From: Candidatus Woesearchaeota archaeon | GTDB taxonomy: Archaea > Nanobdellota > Nanobdellia > Woesearchaeales > JASKKU01 | Length of the DNA: 17,882 nt | Direction of reading: 5' to 3' | Assembly (NCBI GenBank): GCA_011045925.1 | Contig: DSBS01000060.1 | Coordinates: forward strand, 1 to 17,882 | Shown here: positions 1 to 7,534 of the stretch, one piece after another | Numbering within the stretch: position 1 is the stretch's first letter | Layout of the letters: each line of letters starts with the position of its first letter | Notes under the pieces: model-generated | The model's input: only the letters and a program-made list of their open reading frames with translations | Databases searched by the model: none | What the model was told of the DNA's origin: nothing | Program-made: the position numbers and the translations under genes

Positions 1-576
1 CCCGGAGACTACAGCTATCCTAGGACAGAAGCCCAGAAGCTTGAAATCTGCATAGGGGCTGTGCTCACCCAGAACACATCCTGGCTCCAGGCAGAGAAAG
101 CCCTGAAAGCCCTAAAGAAAAACAATCTCATAAATGCCGAAAGCCTAATCAAAGCCGATCCCGTAAAAACAAAGGAATTAATCAGGCCCGCAGGCTACTT
201 CAACCAGAAGTATGAAAGGCTTATACTCTTAGCCAAATGGCTTAAGTCTCATCAGGGAACTCCAGAAAGAGACGCTCTCCTGTCCATAAAAGGAGTTGGT
301 CCCGAGACAGCAGACTCCATCCTCCTTTACGCCTTCAGAGTCCCTAGCTTTGTAGTGGATGCCTACACCAGAAGGATTCTCCTGGGCTTAGGATTAATCA
401 CCGAGAAAAGCACCTACGACGAAATAAAAAGTCTGTTAGAAAGCTCGCTCAAAAAAGACTACAAAACCTACCAGGAGTGCCACGCCCTGCTAGTAGAGCA
501 CGCAAAAAGGCACTACAAGAGAGGCGACAGCATAGAAAACTGCCCACTATTCCAAAAATTCGCACAGCGCAGATAG
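1..576 (+). CDS. Endonuclease III-like DNA glycosylase (HhH-GPD), 5' truncated
   Basis: Base-excision-repair DNA glycosylase of the HhH-GPD superfamily. The reading frame is open from base 1, and the first 20 codons (PGDYSYPRTEAQKLEICIGA) already match the family, so the gene starts outside the window; the GTG at 61 is internal. 191 residues are visible. The helix-hairpin-helix is at visible residues ~93-113 (LLSIKGVGPETADSILLYA), followed by the catalytic Asp region VVDAYTRR (Asp ~120). Where Nth has its catalytic Lys (GVGRKTA) this protein has Glu (GVGPETA), as expected of a monofunctional glycosylase related to MagIII (3-methyladenine glycosylase III). The C-terminal Fe-S loop of this superfamily normally has four Cys; only one (NCPLF) remains. 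The fold is certain; the substrate (alkylated versus oxidised base) is inferred. The stop lies 54 bases before glyS, which has its own promoter. Confidence 0.85.
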   Translation, partial: PGDYSYPRTEAQKLEICIGAVLTQNTSWLQAEKALKALKKNNLINAESLIKADPVKTKELIRPAGYFNQKYERLILLAKWLKSHQGTPERDALLSIKGVGPETADSILLYAFRVPSFVVDAYTRRILLGLGLITEKSTYDEIKSLLESSLKKDYKTYQECHALLVEHAKRHYKRGDSIENCPLFQKFAQRR

Positions 577-600
577 GCACCAGCCCAAGCCACAGAAACC

Positions 601-610
601 TATTTAAATA
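601..610 (+). promoter_or_regulatory. TATA box of glyS
   Basis: The A/T block TATTTAAATA is centred about 26 bases before the glyS ATG at 631. This is the normal archaeal TATA-to-start-site distance, so the transcript probably begins at or next to the start codon (leaderless). No Shine-Dalgarno-like sequence precedes the ATG. Confidence 0.6.
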
Positions 611-630
611 TAAACCCAAATCAGAATCCT

Positions 631-2166
631 ATGCAAGCAAAAAACCAGGAAGAAAAGAAAGATTTCCTCAAGGAAGTGGTCAGTTTTATTCAGGAGCAGG
701 GTTTCATCTGGGGCCCAAGCCCGGAAATCTACGGCGGCTTCGCTGGTTTTTACACTTATGGACCGTTCGGAAAGCTCCTCAAAAACAGAATCGAGGAATC
801 CGTCAGGCGAACCTTTTTCTCAGAAGGAATGAGAGAGATTGAGTGCCCGACAGTCCTGCCAGACATAGTCTGGAAAGCCTCAGGCCACTTGGAAACCTTC
901 TCAGACAGGACAATAGAATGCTCAAAGTGCCACGCTGAGTTTAACCCAAACAAGCTTATAGAAGAAAATCATGACATCTCCGCAGACTCTCTCTCAGAAG
1001 AAGAAATCCTTGCTTTCATCAAAAAAAACAGAATATTCTGCCCCTCCTGCAAAGGCGCATTAAAAGAGGAAATCAGCTCAAAAAGCCTGATGATGAAAAC
1101 TAAAGTGGCAGGCTCAGACGCTTCCCTCAGGCCGGAAACAGCAACCACAACTTACCTTCCTTTTCCCATGCTAAACAACCTGTTCAGGAAAAAGCTCCCC
1201 TTTGGAGTGTTTCAGATAGGAAAAGCCTACAGGAATGAGATTTCCCCAAGGCAGCACCTGCTAAGGTGCAGGGAATTCACCCAGGCAGAAGGCCAGGTTT
1301 TTATAGACCCAAAAGAAAAGAACATCTGGGAAAAATACCAGCAAATTAAGTCAGTTAAGCTTCCTTTCTGGAGCTCAGAGAGCCAGAAAAAAGGCATCTC
1401 AGTAAAGCCAGTCGCAGTTGAAGAGGCAATAAAATCCAAACTAATTTCAAGCCAGGCATACGGCTGGTGCATCTGGCTCGCATACACCCAGTTTGCAAAC
1501 TTCGGCATCCCGCCAGAAAGAATCAGGCTAAGGCAACACCACCCAGAGGAAAAGGCATTCTACGCCCAGGATGCCTGGGACATAGAGGTAAGGCTGGATA
1601 CATTTGGCTGGACAGAGCTCTGCGGAGTCCACGACAGGACAGACTACGACCTGAAGCAGCACGCAAAGTTCTCATCCCAGAAGCTCGAGGCCCAGAGAGA
1701 AAACGGAGAAAAGTTCATTCCGCACATTCTTGAGATAGCTTTCGGCACAGACCGGCCAACATTCGCCTTGATGGACATATTCTACACAAAGAAAGAAAAA
1801 GAGCAGGGAAAAACAATGTTTAAGGTTCCCTATCACATGGCGCCCGTTGATGTTTCAGTGTTCCCGCTAATGAAAAAGCCCGAGCTCACAGCACTTGCAA
1901 GAAAGCTCAAAGCCCAGCTCGAAAAGGAGTTTATAGTAGATTATGACGAGTCAGGCAGCATAGGCAAGCGCTACCTGAGAAGTGCATGCGTGGGAACACC
2001 GTATGCAATAACAATAGATTACGATTCCATAGAGAAAGGCGATGCAACAATAAGAGACAGGGACACAGAAGACCAGGTAAGGCTCCCGCTCCAGGACATG
2101 GCAGACACACTCAGAATGCTCCAGGCAAGAGAAATCACTTTTTCTGGATTAAAAAAGCTTGATTAA
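631..2166 (+). CDS. glyS: Glycyl-tRNA synthetase (class II, archaeal/eukaryotic type)
   Basis: Charges tRNA-Gly with glycine in the cytoplasm. 511 residues. The N-terminal signature (GFIWGPSPEIYGGFAGFYTYGP, ~25-46) and motif 1 (RRTFFSEGMREIECPTVLP) are clear. An insertion carries two CxxC pairs (C97/C100 and C137/C140), which probably bind zinc. The substrate-binding segment GSDASLRPETA (~161-171), motif 2 (FQIGKAYRNEISPRQ, ~194-208) and motif 3 (EIAFGTDRPTFALMD) follow. The C-terminal anticodon-binding domain begins near MAPVDVSVFP and contains the ESGSIGKRYLRS and VGTPYAITID segments. Length fits the homodimeric alpha2 enzyme rather than the bacterial alpha2beta2 form. The ATG at 631 is supported by a TATA box at leaderless distance. 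The membrane-protein gene begins 20 bases after the stop and is probably co-transcribed. Confidence 0.97.
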   Translation: MQAKNQEEKKDFLKEVVSFIQEQGFIWGPSPEIYGGFAGFYTYGPFGKLLKNRIEESVRRTFFSEGMREIECPTVLPDIVWKASGHLETFSDRTIECSKCHAEFNPNKLIEENHDISADSLSEEEILAFIKKNRIFCPSCKGALKEEISSKSLMMKTKVAGSDASLRPETATTTYLPFPMLNNLFRKKLPFGVFQIGKAYRNEISPRQHLLRCREFTQAEGQVFIDPKEKNIWEKYQQIKSVKLPFWSSESQKKGISVKPVAVEEAIKSKLISSQAYGWCIWLAYTQFANFGIPPERIRLRQHHPEEKAFYAQDAWDIEVRLDTFGWTELCGVHDRTDYDLKQHAKFSSQKLEAQRENGEKFIPHILEIAFGTDRPTFALMDIFYTKKEKEQGKTMFKVPYHMAPVDVSVFPLMKKPELTALARKLKAQLEKEFIVDYDESGSIGKRYLRSACVGTPYAITIDYDSIEKGDATIRDRDTEDQVRLPLQDMADTLRMLQAREITFSGLKKLD

Positions 2167-2185
2167 TTTTTCCAAAAGGCAGAAG

Positions 2186-3376
2186 ATGAAAAAAAGGTCC
2201 TCGCCCCAAAAGCTCATCAGGAGGCTTGCAAAGCCATTAACTCTCTCAAATAAAAGCCTTTTTCTTGTTTTCTTGGTATCAATCTTAGCATGCGCTTTTT
2301 TGATAGGGAACATTATTAACAGCTTCTTTACTCTTGCCGGGCTGGTTTTATCAGCAGCCTTAATCTCTTCTTTTCTGCTTTTTTCAAAGCCAGGCATAAT
2401 TGCCCCATTTAAGGAAATCTTTCTGGAAAAATCCTGCTTATATTCCCTTGCTCTTCTGACATCGCTAATTGCTTTTTCTTTCTTGCCGTATATCTTGCTT
2501 TGGCAGGAATCTATGGAAACGCTGGCTGTCTTTGCACTCTGCTTTTTGCCTTCAGTAGCTGTATTTTTCTTTTCACTTTTTCTTTATTCAGACATATTCA
2601 GGAAAAAAAAGTCAAGGCCCAGGCTTATTTTATCATCATCAGTTTTTCTTTCCCTGGTTAGCACAGCGATAGTTCTGTTTATGGTTTCAATTGGAATGAC
2701 AATTACATACTCTGGTTCACAGAGGGCTTATACTGAAGTATCTAATCTTATAATCTCAGAGCTCGATAGGATTCATAAGGAAGATTACGATTATCTTCCT
2801 GTGCTTCCAGTAGTCTCTGAGATAAAAACCTGCCACGAAAGCCTTCTTCAGGTATCAGCGAACAAAAGAGAGAATATTCTATCAGGAGCCACAGGCCAGA
2901 AGTTCTGCTTCACAGACAAGTGCTTTGAAGCAATAGCAGAGCAAAGCCTGCATCAAAAAGAGCTGCTTTTATTCTTGGGAGTGATAAACATGACACTCAC
3001 TGAAGTTCAGAGAGAGCTTAACCACCTGCATTCAGAACAGTACCTAAATAACTTCTCCTCGCTTGAGGAGTATGCCAGCTATTTATCAAAAAACCACTCA
3101 GCATATTTGCCCCCTCAAAACAACATTAATTCAGGAGGTGATTCTACCCTTATGAACGCATCCTCGCCTTTCCAGAAGTCACTCTCATACGCATTCAGCC
3201 GCACAGGCATGGCAAGAGAGAAGGAAAGAATGGCATTACAAGAAACAATGCTGATAGAACAGAATCAAGGGTATAGGCATATTGCATCTCATCTCTTAGA
3301 AAATCTAGGTGAAAAAGAGCCGCCAGAAAGCAGGATAATCCGGCTGAAAATACTTCTTTTAAGCTCACCTAAATAA
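2186..3376 (+). CDS. Uncharacterised five-helix membrane protein with C-terminal soluble domain
   Basis: Not recognised. With the ATG at 2186 it is 396 residues; an in-frame TTG at 2159 would overlap glyS and add nine residues, so the ATG is preferred. After a basic N-terminus (MKKRSSPQKLIRRLAK) there are about five hydrophobic helices at ~24-43, 45-67, 84-106, 112-134 and 147-175. A hydrophilic, mostly helical region of ~220 residues follows. It contains three Cys (C216, C241, C246, the latter two within KFCFTDKCFEAI) that could form a disulfide if the domain is outside. The basic stretch after helix 4 (RKKKSRPR) predicts a cytoplasmic loop there, hence an external C-terminal domain. It lies 20 bases behind glyS and is probably co-transcribed, but no functional link is evident. 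Its stop codon abuts the stop of the convergent GH13 gene with no spacer. Confidence 0.75.
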   Translation: MKKRSSPQKLIRRLAKPLTLSNKSLFLVFLVSILACAFLIGNIINSFFTLAGLVLSAALISSFLLFSKPGIIAPFKEIFLEKSCLYSLALLTSLIAFSFLPYILLWQESMETLAVFALCFLPSVAVFFFSLFLYSDIFRKKKSRPRLILSSSVFLSLVSTAIVLFMVSIGMTITYSGSQRAYTEVSNLIISELDRIHKEDYDYLPVLPVVSEIKTCHESLLQVSANKRENILSGATGQKFCFTDKCFEAIAEQSLHQKELLLFLGVINMTLTEVQRELNHLHSEQYLNNFSSLEEYASYLSKNHSAYLPPQNNINSGGDSTLMNASSPFQKSLSYAFSRTGMAREKERMALQETMLIEQNQGYRHIASHLLENLGEKEPPESRIIRLKILLLSSPK

Positions 3377-5365
3377 TCATTCCTTTTTTTGAATTGCCTT
3401 TAGCACAACCACAGCATACGGCGCAACCTTGCCCAGCTCAACCTCCCTGCTGAGAAGCTCAAAATTGCTGCTTGGCTGGTTTTTAAGTACCTTTGGGTAG
3501 GCAGTCATGCCAAACCCGGAAAACTCAAACAGGTCGCTGTTAAGCGCAACCTCATAATCCTCAGTCCCCCTCACCCCGACTTTGTAATTATACTGAACCC
3601 ATGAGCTCATGTTAATCAGGATAACATACTTAGATTTCTTTCCCTTGCACTCAGCGCTTCTCTCAACAACAAGAATCTTAGACTTATCGTCAACATTCAG
3701 GAAAGCCCTGTTATTAGCAAACAGCGGCCAGAAAGCCGGGTCTTTCATCAGCTCATTCACAGCTTTCTTAAACTCCAGAGAGTTCTTGCTAACCTGAAGG
3801 AATGCAAGCTCCCAGTGGATAGAAGACTCATGCTCAAAAGTACCCATCTGAAGCAGGAAAGTCTGCGCCAGGTCAAGCGTTCTCCCCTCACAGCAGAAAG
3901 ATATTATGCCCTCCATTACCTTAATCTTCCCAAGCGCATGCATGTGGTTGTGCGGCTGCTTTCCTGCCATTGCATCATAAGCATAAGAGCCAGTGCATCT
4001 CTGCTCCATCAAACCTGCAGCAGCGTCATGGTTGTGAAAATCAGCAACAGTAGAGCTGGATTTCCCCCATTCCTTCTCCTCAGTAATATGCTTTATCTTC
4101 CAGGGGCTTATTTCTTTAGCATCCTTAAGCATAAAATCCTTGTGGAAAAAGTAAGTAAGCCGGGAGCTGTTGTATGCGGTCGCCCCCAACGACCTCTTAT
4201 CCTCATCGAAAGGCGCAACCAGCATTTTCGCATTGTCTCCGTGAAAATAATGTGCCTCCAAGTGAATCAGCGCATGATGGTTATGCCTGTAAATCTCCTG
4301 GTTAAGCTCCCTAAGGAAAGTTCTTCCGTTTGGCCTTTCCTCCCCATCCCCGCTAGCGCCATACCTGATAATCCCGTCCGCATTATCAATCCTGAACCCA
4401 TCAATCCTGTACCTTTTCATAAAGTGCAGGCAGCTCGATATAAAAAACTCCCGCACAAGCTGGTTGTCAAAATCAATCCTTATAGTGCCCCAGTAGGTAG
4501 GCTCCTTAAGGTAGAGAAACCCCCCATCAGCTTTCTTCCAGCTGTGAATCCCGTTGTTATCGCAGTCTTTTCCGAAAATCCTAAAGTCCTTGTAAGGAAG
4601 GTGGCCAAGCACAAAGTCTCCAATCACGGCAATCCCATGCTTGTGGAATTCATCCACCATGCTGGCAAACTCATCCGGAGTCCCCCAGTTTTTCTGCACA
4701 GCAAACTGAAACGGAACAAGGTATCTGTACTTCCAGTTTGAGCCGTCAATGCTCTGCGCAAACGGAAGAAACTGCACAGTGTTAAACCCAAGATTCTTTA
4801 TATGCTCAATAATCCCGCTGTCCCTGATAAAAGCATAATAAGTCTTTTCATGAAAGTCTCTGCCGCAAATGCCTTTCTTCCTATCAGCCCAGTGCACAAT
4901 CAGCCCAGGCAGGTCGGTCTGCATAATAACCGTGCTCCTGTTAATCGTGTTCACAAAGCCTTTCTTCTGCCTGAAAGCCGAAGGGTCTTCAAAATCCCAG
5001 AAGATAGTGTTACCTGTATCATCAAAATAGTGCCCTGCAGGGTCCTGAAGAAACACCCCATCGCAAAGAAGCTTGTACACATCCTTATGCTTAAGGCTGT
5101 CAGTCTCGATCCAGGCAATGCCTGAGTTGTCTTGCCTAAGCCTAAATTTATCCTTATCTTTTCTTCCCCATTCATTAAATTCTCCAACAAGAAAAATCTC
5201 ACTCTTAGAATCAGGTGCAATCACCGAAACCCTTACTTTTTCAGCAGAGCCTTTGCTGTTTCTGGAAACCACCTCAGCCCCGAACCTGCATTTCCAGGAA
5301 GAGATATCTTTCTCAGGCTTTTTCCTGTTAATAAAGCACTCCCATTGGTAATCTGGTTTTTTCAC
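3377..5365 (-). CDS. GH13 alpha-glucan enzyme, branching-enzyme-like, with N-terminal CBM48-like domain
   Basis: Cleaves or transfers alpha-1,4-glucan chains. 662 residues, GTG start; a TATA box centred ~28 bases upstream supports that start. A CBM48/E-set-like beta domain (~43-125; IFLVGEFNEWG, AWIETDSLKHKDVYKLLCDG) precedes a GH13 barrel. The GH13 regions are intact: region I VIGDFVLGHLP (D250, H255), region II GFRIDNAD (nucleophile D327), region III LIHLEAH (acid/base E370), region IV ADFHNHD (D447). The LGFNTVQFLPF segment, region I and YWGTIRIDFDNQLVREF resemble GlgB, as does the C-terminal beta domain (YEVALNSDLFEFSGFG). Region IV is instead alpha-amylase-like (NHD rather than SHDE). 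No signal peptide is visible, so it is probably cytoplasmic and acts on storage glucan. Branching enzyme is the best guess; an amylase or neopullulanase-type hydrolase is possible. Confidence 0.88.
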   Translation of the reverse strand: MKKPDYQWECFINRKKPEKDISSWKCRFGAEVVSRNSKGSAEKVRVSVIAPDSKSEIFLVGEFNEWGRKDKDKFRLRQDNSGIAWIETDSLKHKDVYKLLCDGVFLQDPAGHYFDDTGNTIFWDFEDPSAFRQKKGFVNTINRSTVIMQTDLPGLIVHWADRKKGICGRDFHEKTYYAFIRDSGIIEHIKNLGFNTVQFLPFAQSIDGSNWKYRYLVPFQFAVQKNWGTPDEFASMVDEFHKHGIAVIGDFVLGHLPYKDFRIFGKDCDNNGIHSWKKADGGFLYLKEPTYWGTIRIDFDNQLVREFFISSCLHFMKRYRIDGFRIDNADGIIRYGASGDGEERPNGRTFLRELNQEIYRHNHHALIHLEAHYFHGDNAKMLVAPFDEDKRSLGATAYNSSRLTYFFHKDFMLKDAKEISPWKIKHITEEKEWGKSSSTVADFHNHDAAAGLMEQRCTGSYAYDAMAGKQPHNHMHALGKIKVMEGIISFCCEGRTLDLAQTFLLQMGTFEHESSIHWELAFLQVSKNSLEFKKAVNELMKDPAFWPLFANNRAFLNVDDKSKILVVERSAECKGKKSKYVILINMSSWVQYNYKVGVRGTEDYEVALNSDLFEFSGFGMTAYPKVLKNQPSSNFELLSREVELGKVAPYAVVVLKAIQKKE
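3384..3390 (+). terminator. Oligo-T terminator for the glyS/membrane-protein unit
   Basis: A run of seven T on the plus strand lies eight bases after the membrane-protein stop, inside the 3' end of the opposing GH13 gene. Archaeal RNA polymerase terminates at such U-tracts, so this is the likely end of the plus-strand transcript. There is no hairpin. Confidence 0.45.
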
Positions 5366-5388
5366 CTTCCGGCAAAATCAGGGTCGTT

Positions 5389-5400
5389 ATTTAAATATTT
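5389..5400 (-). promoter_or_regulatory. TATA box of the GH13 gene
   Basis: Read on the minus strand, AAATATTTAAAT is centred ~28 bases before the GTG at 5365, consistent with a leaderless or very short-leader transcript. The sequence GGAAGG directly abuts the GTG, too close to serve as a normal ribosome-binding site. Confidence 0.55.
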
Positions 5401-5461
5401 TGATTATTTCGGGTTAAACGCCGGAATCTCTTTTGTATTCATTGTTCACAGGTAAATAACA

Positions 5462-5472
5462 TTTTTAAATAA
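5462..5472 (+). promoter_or_regulatory. TATA box of the por operon
   Basis: TTTTTAAATAA is centred about 24-26 bases before the porG ATG at 5491, again at leaderless distance. It sits in the 125-base region shared with the divergent GH13 promoter; the two TATA boxes are ~70 bases apart, so co-regulation is possible. Confidence 0.6.
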
Positions 5473-5490
5473 GCGCTCTGTTCCCTGCCT

Positions 5491-6072
5491 ATGCAGGACT
5501 CAGGTAACAAATCCATGATAGAGCTCAGGTTTCACGGAAGAGGAGGTCAGGGAGCAAAGACAGCAGCCCAGCTCCTTGTAGAGGCCGCGCTAAAAGAAGG
5601 CAAATTTATACAGGCTTTTCCTGAGTACGGCCCAGAAAGGACAGGTGCCCCGGTAAAGGCATTTGCAAGAATAAGCAGTGAGGCAATACTCACATACCAG
5701 CCAATCCTGAATCCAGATTACCTTGTGGTAATAGACCCGACCCTGCTAGTCAACCCAAGCGTTACTGAGGGGACAACAGAAAACACAATACTAATAATCA
5801 ATTCAGACAGCCCCGAAGATGAGATTATGGCCAGAGTCCCGCATTTCAAAGGAAAAATCTACCCTATTAATGCTTCAGGGATTGCCTTTGAAAAGATAAA
5901 AATGGATAAGTCAAATGTGCCAATGCTTGGCGCTCTTGCAAAGGTCTCAAAAGTTGTTTCCATAGCCTGTCTTAAAGAAGCAGTTTACTCACATTTTATA
6001 TCAAAGTCAAAAGAGCTCGGAGAAGCAAACGTATCTGCGCTGGAAGAGGCTTACAGCAAGGTGAATGCATGA
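5491..6072 (+). CDS. porG: Pyruvate/2-oxoacid:ferredoxin oxidoreductase, gamma subunit
   Basis: Gamma subunit of the four-subunit, thiamine-diphosphate-dependent enzyme that oxidises pyruvate (or a related 2-oxoacid) to acyl-CoA, CO2 and reduced ferredoxin in the cytoplasm. 193 residues, normal length. The family motif FHGRGGQGAKTAA (G16-G21) opens the protein, followed by AFPEYGPERTGAPVKAFARIS, typical of the gamma domain. First gene of the G-D-A-B operon. The ATG at 5491 is chosen over the in-frame ATG at 5515 because it lies at leaderless distance from the TATA box. The stop overlaps the porD start (ATGA), implying translational coupling. Confidence 0.93.
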   Translation: MQDSGNKSMIELRFHGRGGQGAKTAAQLLVEAALKEGKFIQAFPEYGPERTGAPVKAFARISSEAILTYQPILNPDYLVVIDPTLLVNPSVTEGTTENTILIINSDSPEDEIMARVPHFKGKIYPINASGIAFEKIKMDKSNVPMLGALAKVSKVVSIACLKEAVYSHFISKSKELGEANVSALEEAYSKVNA

Positions 6073-6359
6073 AGAAAAACTGGATGGAAATCCCAAAAGG
6101 AGGCCTTATAATTGATTCAAACACCTCCCTTGAAAACAAAACAGGAGACTGGAGGAGCATGAAGCCTGAGTTTATTCCTGAAAAATGCATCCACTGCATG
6201 AAATGTGTTTTTTACTGCCCTGAATCTTGCATCCCGACAACAGCAGGCGACCACCCAAAAAGGCTAGAAACCAACTTTGAATACTGCAAGGGCTGTGGAA
6301 TCTGCGCCAATGTCTGCCCAAAGAATGCAATTGTTATGAAAGAGGAGGAGAAAGACTGA
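6069..6359 (+). CDS. porD: Pyruvate/2-oxoacid:ferredoxin oxidoreductase, delta subunit (2x[4Fe-4S])
   Basis: Ferredoxin-like delta subunit that relays electrons from the catalytic subunits to external ferredoxin. 96 residues. It has two complete CxxCxxCxxxC cluster motifs: C40/C43/C46/C50 (CIHCMKCVFYC) and C73/C76/C79/C83 (CKGCGICANVC), the latter followed by the usual Pro. C54 is an extra Cys. The start overlaps the porG stop by four bases, and porA begins five bases after the porD stop. Confidence 0.95.
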   Translation: MKKNWMEIPKGGLIIDSNTSLENKTGDWRSMKPEFIPEKCIHCMKCVFYCPESCIPTTAGDHPKRLETNFEYCKGCGICANVCPKNAIVMKEEEKD

Positions 6360-6364
6360 TTAAA

Positions 6365-7528
6365 ATGCAAAAGAAAGCACTTACAGGCGCAGGCGCTTCA
6401 GCAGAAGCAATGAGGCAGATAAACCCAGATGTTGTTGCGGCCTACCCAATTACCCCGCAAACACCTATTATGGAAACATTCGCAAAGTTCGTAAATGACG
6501 GCAAGGTAAGCACTGAGCTTATAAGAGTAGAGTCAGAGCATTCTGCAATGAGTGCAGTAATTGGCGCAAGCTCAGCAGGAGCCAGGGCAATGACAGCAAC
6601 AAGCTCAGTAGGCCTTGCCCTGATGTTTGAGGTTGTTAATGCAGCTTCAGGAATGAGGCTGCCAATAACCATGCCAGTAGTGAACAGGGCATTAAGCTCG
6701 CCTATCAATATACACTGTGACCATTCTGATACAATGGCCTGCCGGGATGCAGGCTGGATACAGCTTTATTCAGAAAATGCCCAGGAAGCTTATGACAATA
6801 TGTTTCTTGCACAAAAACTCTCAGAGCATCCGGAAATCCTGCTTCCCACAATGATAATGCAGGACGGGTTCATAACCAGCCATAGTGTTGAGCCGGTTGA
6901 AGTGCTTGATGATGAGACAGCAAAAAGTTTTATAGGTAGCTACAACCCAGAACACAGCCTGCTATTAAGCAAAAAGCCAGTTACTTTTGGGGCACTGCAG
7001 CTCTTTGATTATTTTTTTGAGACGAAGAGGCAGCAGGAGCTTGCGATGGACAACGTCTGGAGATTCTATTACAGCATAGCTGATGAGCTTACCCAGCTGA
7101 CAGGCAGACAGTACCCCTTGGCTGAGCCTTATCATACAGAAGATGCTGAAGTCATTCTGGTTGCACTAAACTCAGCAGCATCAACAATAAAGGCTGTTGT
7201 AAACAAGCTAAGAAAGCAAGGCAAAAAGGCCGGCTTGCTCAAGATTAGGCTTTTCAGGCCTTTCCCATACTCAGAAGTGAGCCAGCATCTTCAAAAAGTC
7301 AAGTCAGTAGGTGTTTTCGACAGGTCATACTCCTTCGGCGCAAACTCACCCCTTTTGTCAGAAATAATCAGCTCGCTTTTTGGATTAGAACAGGCCCCAA
7401 AGGTTCAGGGGTATATATTTGGCCTTGGGGGAAGAGATCTGCTTGAGGCAGATATAGAAAAAGCCTTTGAAGAATTATTTCAGGGGAAAACTTCCTTTGA
7501 AAAGAAATATCTAGGTTTGAGAGGATGA
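6365..7528 (+). CDS. porA: Pyruvate/2-oxoacid:ferredoxin oxidoreductase, alpha subunit
   Basis: Alpha subunit, which with PorB forms the catalytic core. 387 residues, normal for the split-subunit enzyme. Features: GAGASAEAMRQINPDVVAAYPITPQTPI at the N-terminus containing the YPITPQTP motif next to the ThDP/2-oxoacid site, RVESEHSAMSAVIGASSAGARAMTATSS with the conserved Glu, and the C-terminal domain II segment EVILVALNSAASTIKAVV. A purine-rich AGAGGAGGAG lies ~15 bases before the ATG and may help initiation. Which 2-oxoacid is used cannot be settled from motifs; pyruvate is the default for a single G-D-A-B operon, and the 2-oxoisovalerate enzyme (VOR) is the alternative. Confidence 0.95.
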   Translation: MQKKALTGAGASAEAMRQINPDVVAAYPITPQTPIMETFAKFVNDGKVSTELIRVESEHSAMSAVIGASSAGARAMTATSSVGLALMFEVVNAASGMRLPITMPVVNRALSSPINIHCDHSDTMACRDAGWIQLYSENAQEAYDNMFLAQKLSEHPEILLPTMIMQDGFITSHSVEPVEVLDDETAKSFIGSYNPEHSLLLSKKPVTFGALQLFDYFFETKRQQELAMDNVWRFYYSIADELTQLTGRQYPLAEPYHTEDAEVILVALNSAASTIKAVVNKLRKQGKKAGLLKIRLFRPFPYSEVSQHLQKVKSVGVFDRSYSFGANSPLLSEIISSLFGLEQAPKVQGYIFGLGGRDLLEADIEKAFEELFQGKTSFEKKYLGLRG

Positions 7529-7534
7529 GCTATA

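Noticed and set aside
477..842. 121-codon frame bridging the glycosylase and glyS
   Set aside because: Out-of-frame shadow of both genes, Arg/Lys-rich and without motifs; it would cross the glyS promoter.
3815..4741. 308-codon plus-strand frame inside the GH13 gene
   Set aside because: Fully antisense to a gene with all GH13 catalytic motifs; the translation is low-complexity basic/hydrophobic with no family features and no promoter.
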